DNA of 64,000 nucleotides from Pseudomonas vancouverensis (GTDB lineage: Bacteria > Pseudomonadota > Gammaproteobacteria > Pseudomonadales > Pseudomonadaceae). This document shows, piece by piece, positions 60,185 through 64,000 of this stretch. The stretch's first letter is position 1. Each line of letters begins with the position of its first letter. The notes under the pieces were generated by a model, which saw nothing but the letters and a program-made list of their open reading frames with translations, did no database searches and had not been told where the DNA came from. The stretch covers positions 124,001 to 188,000 of the forward strand of contig NZ_RRZK01000023.1 of NCBI RefSeq assembly GCF_004348895.1, in the 5' to 3' direction. The position numbers and the translations under genes are program-made.

Positions 60185-62500
60185 TTACCTGGGTGCAAAG
60201 TCATAGTCATAGAAGGATTTGGAGTGGCCATGGCCATACTTGCGCGCCTTGCGCATGTCGACCTGGTTGAGCACCACGCCAAATACTGGCGCGTGGCTTT
60301 GCTGGAGCATCGCCAGGCTCTTTTGCACCTGGCTGATCGGTGTGCTTTCGGCTTTCACCACATAGATCACCGCGTCGGAATGCTTGGCCAGCAGCAGCGC
60401 ATCGCTGACCAGCTCGGCAGGTGGTGAATCGATGATGATGTGCCGATAGCGTGACTTGAGCACTTCGAGCATGCGCGCCATGCGTGGCGAACTGAGCAGG
60501 TCCTGCGCCGGCGCCTGGCGCAAGCTGTCTATCGGTTCGCCGGGCGAGGGCAGGCGCGGTGAGTTGAACAGGTCCGAGGAAGTCGGTGAGACACTGCCGG
60601 CCGGCAGCATGTCGAGGTTGCCCACGGTGCGGATGCAGTCCTCCAGCCGCGCGGTGCCGGCAATCACGTTGGCAAAACCGGGGCTTTCGCTCGGGAAGTC
60701 GAAATTCAGCGACAGCGTCGGCTGGCGCAGGTCGGCATCGATCAGCAGCACCCGCTCCAGCGATGTCAGCGAACAGGCCAGGTTGTTGGCGATGGTGCTT
60801 TTGCCTTCACCGGGAACCGTCGAGGTGACCAGCACCACTTGTGACGGTTCCTCGGTGCTTTGCAGCATCAGCCAGGTGCGCAGATTGCGGATGGTCTCGG
60901 AGAACCGTGGGTGGTCGTTGTCTTCGAACAGCCGCGCCAGTTGTCGACGGCTCTTGCGGGTGACCAGCGGGATCACGCTAAGCAGCGGCACATTGAGCGT
61001 GCTCTCGATGGTTTCGTCGCTCTTGAAGGTGTTGCTCAGGGTGTCGAACAAGAAAGCCATGCCGACGCCAATGATCGCCGCGACCACCGCGACAATCGCC
61101 AGGATCAGGTTCTTGCGCGGCTTGCTTGGTTCAATCGGCGCAATGGCCGTGTCGACCACCCGGGCCTTGGCCGAATCCATGTCGGAGGTGGCTGCGGTTT
61201 CCTTGTAACGGGTGACAAAGGTTTCGTACAGCGCCCGGGTGCTGTCGACCTCACGCTGGAATTCGCGCAGCTGGAACTCTTTACGGGAAATATTCTGGAT
61301 CTGCGCCTTGTTGCTGTTGAACGACTTTTGCAGGGCCCCTTCGCTGGCCACGGCCAACTGGTATTGGCGCTCGATGCCAGCGACCACTTGCTGCACCTGC
61401 AAGCGCAGGCTGGTCTGGGCGGTGCGCAGTTCCGACTGGGCGGAAATCAGCGCAGGGTGCTTGGCGCCATAGCGGCCGGACAGCTCTTCGACCTTGGCTT
61501 GCGCCTTGGCGACCTCGGCCTGGAATTGCTGGACCAGCGGGTTGCTCAACACCGCCGGCACGCTGGACAAACGGCTCATGTCGCCATTGCTCAACGCTTG
61601 CGCCTGGCGGTACTGACTTTCAGCTTCCGCGCGATCACGGCGGGCATCGATCATGCGGTTGCCGGTCATCTGCAGTTCGTTGGCGCTGATGGTCGCCACA
61701 CCGTCGACATCCACCAGGCCTTGTTCCTCGCGGTAAGCCTGGAGTTTGTTTTCCGCGTCACGCAGGTTGTTGCGCAGTTCACCCAGGCGGGTGTTCATCC
61801 AGCTGGTGGTGTTCTGCGACGACTTGAGGCTGGTGTCGAGTTGACTGTCCATGTAGGCCTGGGCCAGGGCATTGGCGGCTGCGGCGGCCAGAGCCGGATC
61901 GGGCAGTTCGACGTCGATTTCGAGCAGCTGGCTCTTGCCGACAAACTTCACCGTGGTATGGAGCATGAAGTTTTGCACCACGTCATTGAAGATGTCCTCT
62001 TCCGTGGGCGCAGGCTTTTCCGGCAGCAGCAAGGCCAGCCAAGGCAGCCACTGCCCGCCGTTGAGGTCGGTCAGCCACTGCCGCGGGGTAAACCACGACT
62101 GTGCTTGCTGACGCGGGTCCGTGGCGGGGTGGGTGGTGAGCTTGAGCTTCTTCACCACCCGCTCGGCCAGGTCACGGGATTGCAGGAGGGCCTGCTGGGT
62201 CTGCAAGTAGTCCGGAGTGGTGGTTGCGCCGGAATCGGTCACTTGCTGGAAACTCATGACCGGCGGCGTTTTCTCCTTGATCAGCAGGGTGGTGGTGCCC
62301 ATGTACTGCGGCGTGATGAACGACAGCACGGCAAAGGCCAGCGCACAACAGAACGCGACCCACCAGGCGATGTTCCACTTGGCGTGCCAGATGACCCTCC
62401 ACAGTTTCAGCAGATCAAGGGTGTCCGACTCTTCGCTGTGCTGCGGATGCAGATGCGCCTGGAGCGGACGTTCGACGTAGGTGCTAGGGCTGTTGTCCAT
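60185..62500 (-). CDS. Wzc-type chain-length regulator and tyrosine autokinase
   Basis: The protein has 771 residues. The Wzz domain with two membrane segments (near IAWWVAFCCALAFAVLSF and LILAIVAVVAAIIGVGMAF) frames a periplasmic coiled coil (~200-430). The kinase follows: Walker A GEGKST (Lys567), LLIDADLRQPTLS and HIIIDSPPAELV. The C-terminal tail is short with only three Tyr (KYGHGHSKSFYDYDFAPR), fewer than in E. coli Wzc. It controls polymer length and export, with the cytosolic phosphatase not seen here. Confidence 0.93.
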   Translation of the reverse strand: MDNSPSTYVERPLQAHLHPQHSEESDTLDLLKLWRVIWHAKWNIAWWVAFCCALAFAVLSFITPQYMGTTTLLIKEKTPPVMSFQQVTDSGATTTPDYLQTQQALLQSRDLAERVVKKLKLTTHPATDPRQQAQSWFTPRQWLTDLNGGQWLPWLALLLPEKPAPTEEDIFNDVVQNFMLHTTVKFVGKSQLLEIDVELPDPALAAAAANALAQAYMDSQLDTSLKSSQNTTSWMNTRLGELRNNLRDAENKLQAYREEQGLVDVDGVATISANELQMTGNRMIDARRDRAEAESQYRQAQALSNGDMSRLSSVPAVLSNPLVQQFQAEVAKAQAKVEELSGRYGAKHPALISAQSELRTAQTSLRLQVQQVVAGIERQYQLAVASEGALQKSFNSNKAQIQNISRKEFQLREFQREVDSTRALYETFVTRYKETAATSDMDSAKARVVDTAIAPIEPSKPRKNLILAIVAVVAAIIGVGMAFLFDTLSNTFKSDETIESTLNVPLLSVIPLVTRKSRRQLARLFEDNDHPRFSETIRNLRTWLMLQSTEEPSQVVLVTSTVPGEGKSTIANNLACSLTSLERVLLIDADLRQPTLSLNFDFPSESPGFANVIAGTARLEDCIRTVGNLDMLPAGSVSPTSSDLFNSPRLPSPGEPIDSLRQAPAQDLLSSPRMARMLEVLKSRYRHIIIDSPPAELVSDALLLAKHSDAVIYVVKAESTPISQVQKSLAMLQQSHAPVFGVVLNQVDMRKARKYGHGHSKSFYDYDFAPR

Positions 62501-62502
62501 GA

Positions 62503-63036
62503 TTAGAAAAAGCCTTGTGCAATGGAAATGGTGTCACCGGGGGAGATAACGGTGGTCTTGGTGATGTTGTCTTCGTCCACGGAACCACCGTCGCCACGCA
62601 GGATGGTCACGCGTTTCATTGAGGCGCGCTCGGTCAGGCCGCCGCCCAGGGCAATGGCTTTTTCCAGGGTCAGCCCAGGCACGAAGGGGTAGCTGCCGGG
62701 CTTCTGCACTTCGCCGTTGATATAGAAGGGGCGGTATTCGATCTGGCTGATACTGACTTTCGGATCGTTCAGGTAGCCCTGTTTGAGGCCTGCGACGATT
62801 TTCTTTTCGACCTGGTTCGGCGTGAGGCCCTTGGCGTCGATTTCACCGAGGAAGGGATAGGAAAAGGTCCCGGCGTCATTGAGCTGGACTTTCCTGATGC
62901 TCAAGTCCGGTTCGCCGAACACGGTGATGCGCAACACATCACCAGCGGCGAGTTTGTAATTTTGGGCGGGGTCTGCTGCGTAGCTGGAAGGAGCGAGCAA
63001 TAACCAGAGCAACAGGCCAAACAGGCGCGCGTTCAT
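62503..63036 (-). CDS. Short Wza-like polysaccharide export protein
   Basis: The protein has 177 residues with signal peptide LLLWLLLAPSSYA and no lipobox Cys. The Poly_export domain (YKLAAGDVLRITVFGEPDLSI, GTFSYPFLGEI) and one SLBB domain (FYINGEVQKPGSYPFVPGLTLEKAIALGGG) are present, but the C-terminal membrane-spanning helix of Wza is missing (E. coli Wza has ~380 residues). The outer-membrane beta-barrel gene next door may supply the pore. It starts 11 bases after that gene. Confidence 0.9.
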   Translation of the reverse strand: MNARLFGLLLWLLLAPSSYAADPAQNYKLAAGDVLRITVFGEPDLSIRKVQLNDAGTFSYPFLGEIDAKGLTPNQVEKKIVAGLKQGYLNDPKVSISQIEYRPFYINGEVQKPGSYPFVPGLTLEKAIALGGGLTERASMKRVTILRGDGGSVDEDNITKTTVISPGDTISIAQGFF

Positions 63037-63047
63037 GGGTATGTCCT

Positions 63048-64000
63048 CTACAGGCTGATGTTGAAACTGAGCTGGAACACGTTGCGCAAGAAGCTTTCGT
63101 TCTCGGCATCGGAGTTGTTGTCGCGGAAGCGGTACCCCAGTTCGATGTCCATCCAGCGGCGCATCTGGTAGATCACCGAGAGGTTGTAGTCCTGCAGGTT
63201 GTCGGTACGGTTCTGGCCCTCGTAGACGTAGCGCCCGTAGCCGGCCTGGGCGACGGTGGTGATGCGTTCGGTCCAGCCGTGGCGCCAGCCGACCTGGGTG
63301 AAGGTCGCCTTGACCGCATCGGAACCATCGTCACCTTCAGCCAGCGCCTGGCGGGCGAGGAAGGTAAAGGTCGAGTAGGTACGCGGTTTGTATTGCAGAT
63401 CGATTTGCCAGGTCGGGTTGCTCAGGTCGCTGGAAGTGCTCTCATCGAAATTCTTGCGCTCGTAGCCGATGCGTACCTTGCCGGTGGTGCGGGCGGTCAG
63501 GTCCCATTCGGCACCGGCCAGCACGGCATCGGACTTGCTGCTGCGCGGGCTGTTGGATTCCAGGTAATCGAAGCGCGTGTGGTCGTATTCGAGCAGCCCG
63601 CGGGTCTTGCTGCCGATGCGGTGGTACCAGGTGGTGGTGAACCCGGTGGTGTTGCGTTCCTTGTCGTCGTTGATGCCATCGCCATTGTCATAGCGAAGTT
63701 GTGCGTAGTTGGCGCCGATGTCGATCTGGTTGGCGGCGCTGCGGGCGCCGTAGGTGTAGATGCCCCCCACGCGTTTGTTATTGAGCTTGTCGTTGACGCC
63801 CTCGACCGCGGTGGAGGTGGTGCGCTCGAACTTGTGGTATTCGGCCTCGAGTTTCAGCCGGTGGCGGTCGGTGAACTCCATAATGCTGTCGGCCCGAACC
63901 CGCTCCGAGGTGCTCGAAGCATCGGACTCGGAGTGATAGATGTAACGGGTCGGTTGAAAGACCAGTCGCGTGGCACTGTTGCGATCCTCGGCCTTGAGTT
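63048..64000 (-). CDS. Outer-membrane beta-barrel protein of the polysaccharide operon (partial)
   Basis: The frame is open from the window edge at 64000 to the stop at 63048 (about 316 residues), so the N-terminus is missing; ATG 63881 is internal, because codons upstream of it stay open. Alternating aromatic strands (RGLLEYDHTRFDYLE, MDIELGYRFRDNNSD) and the closing phenylalanine strand FQLSFNISL are typical of an EpsL/BBP2-type barrel. As the first operon gene seen here it probably forms the exit pore that works with the short Wza. Function is inferred from context. Confidence 0.8.
   Translation of the reverse strand, partial: LKAEDRNSATRLVFQPTRYIYHSESDASSTSERVRADSIMEFTDRHRLKLEAEYHKFERTTSTAVEGVNDKLNNKRVGGIYTYGARSAANQIDIGANYAQLRYDNGDGINDDKERNTTGFTTTWYHRIGSKTRGLLEYDHTRFDYLESNSPRSSKSDAVLAGAEWDLTARTTGKVRIGYERKNFDESTSSDLSNPTWQIDLQYKPRTYSTFTFLARQALAEGDDGSDAVKATFTQVGWRHGWTERITTVAQAGYGRYVYEGQNRTDNLQDYNLSVIYQMRRWMDIELGYRFRDNNSDAENESFLRNVFQLSFNISL

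Overview
The window is a 64 kb stretch of a Pseudomonas chromosome, most likely of the P. fluorescens group. The evidence is the GC-rich coding style, an OprD-family porin, a DUF1652 protein (a family I know mainly from Pseudomonas), REP doublets with the typical GAGCCTGCTCGC / GAGCATGCTCGC cores, and a selenocysteine-dependent formate dehydrogenase locus. I see no insertion sequence, prophage, CRISPR array or rRNA. The one RNA gene is tRNA-Sec.

Left part (1-14.6 kb). This holds the tail of a UvrD-like helicase, a DUF1652 protein, a polyamine-type group (an AraC regulator with an NTF2-like domain, an FAD amine oxidase, a cupin, a PotF-like binding protein), a protein that fuses LprI-like and MliC-like lysozyme-inhibitor domains, a small lipoprotein, and a DNA-repair pair (FAN1-type VRR-NUC nuclease overlapping a nuclease-fused Fe-S helicase). 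A PAS-PAS hybrid histidine kinase, a cation/proton antiporter and a PatB-type C-S lyase follow.

Selenium/formate locus (14.9-24 kb). fdnG is read through an in-frame UGA (selenocysteine 197) with a bacterial SECIS hairpin directly after it. It is followed by fdxH, the cytochrome b subunit, fdhE, selA, selB and selC on one strand with tiny gaps. Everything specific to selenocysteine incorporation is here except selD (selenophosphate synthetase). Next come an OprD porin, an isochorismatase-family hydrolase and three membrane proteins (AI-2E family, MscS family, AspT/YidE-type).

Secretion/adhesin locus (30.8-47.9 kb, minus strand). A 3,778-residue surface protein carries an LEPR-type N-terminus, a DUF4347 domain with a caspase-like His/Cys pattern, a DUF11-like stalk and about 11 VCBS repeats. 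It is followed by a TolC-like lipoprotein, a periplasmic adaptor, a GAF-like/HlyD membrane protein and a fusion of PqqD-like, M50 metalloprotease and HlyD domains. No ABC ATPase, RND pump or RTX repeat is visible. This is the best candidate for a poorly described system: I propose a protease-coupled export route in which the PqqD-like domain reads the N-terminal leader.

Exopolysaccharide locus (48.1-64 kb, minus strand). This is a complete Wzx/Wzy-type operon: outer-membrane barrel (cut by the window edge), a short Wza, Wzc kinase, initiating sugar-phosphate transferase, UDP-glucose dehydrogenase, four glycosyltransferases, Wzy, Wzx, GalE and a secreted GH16 glycanase. It reads directly towards the adhesin operon, so capsule/EPS and adhesin may form one biofilm-matrix module.
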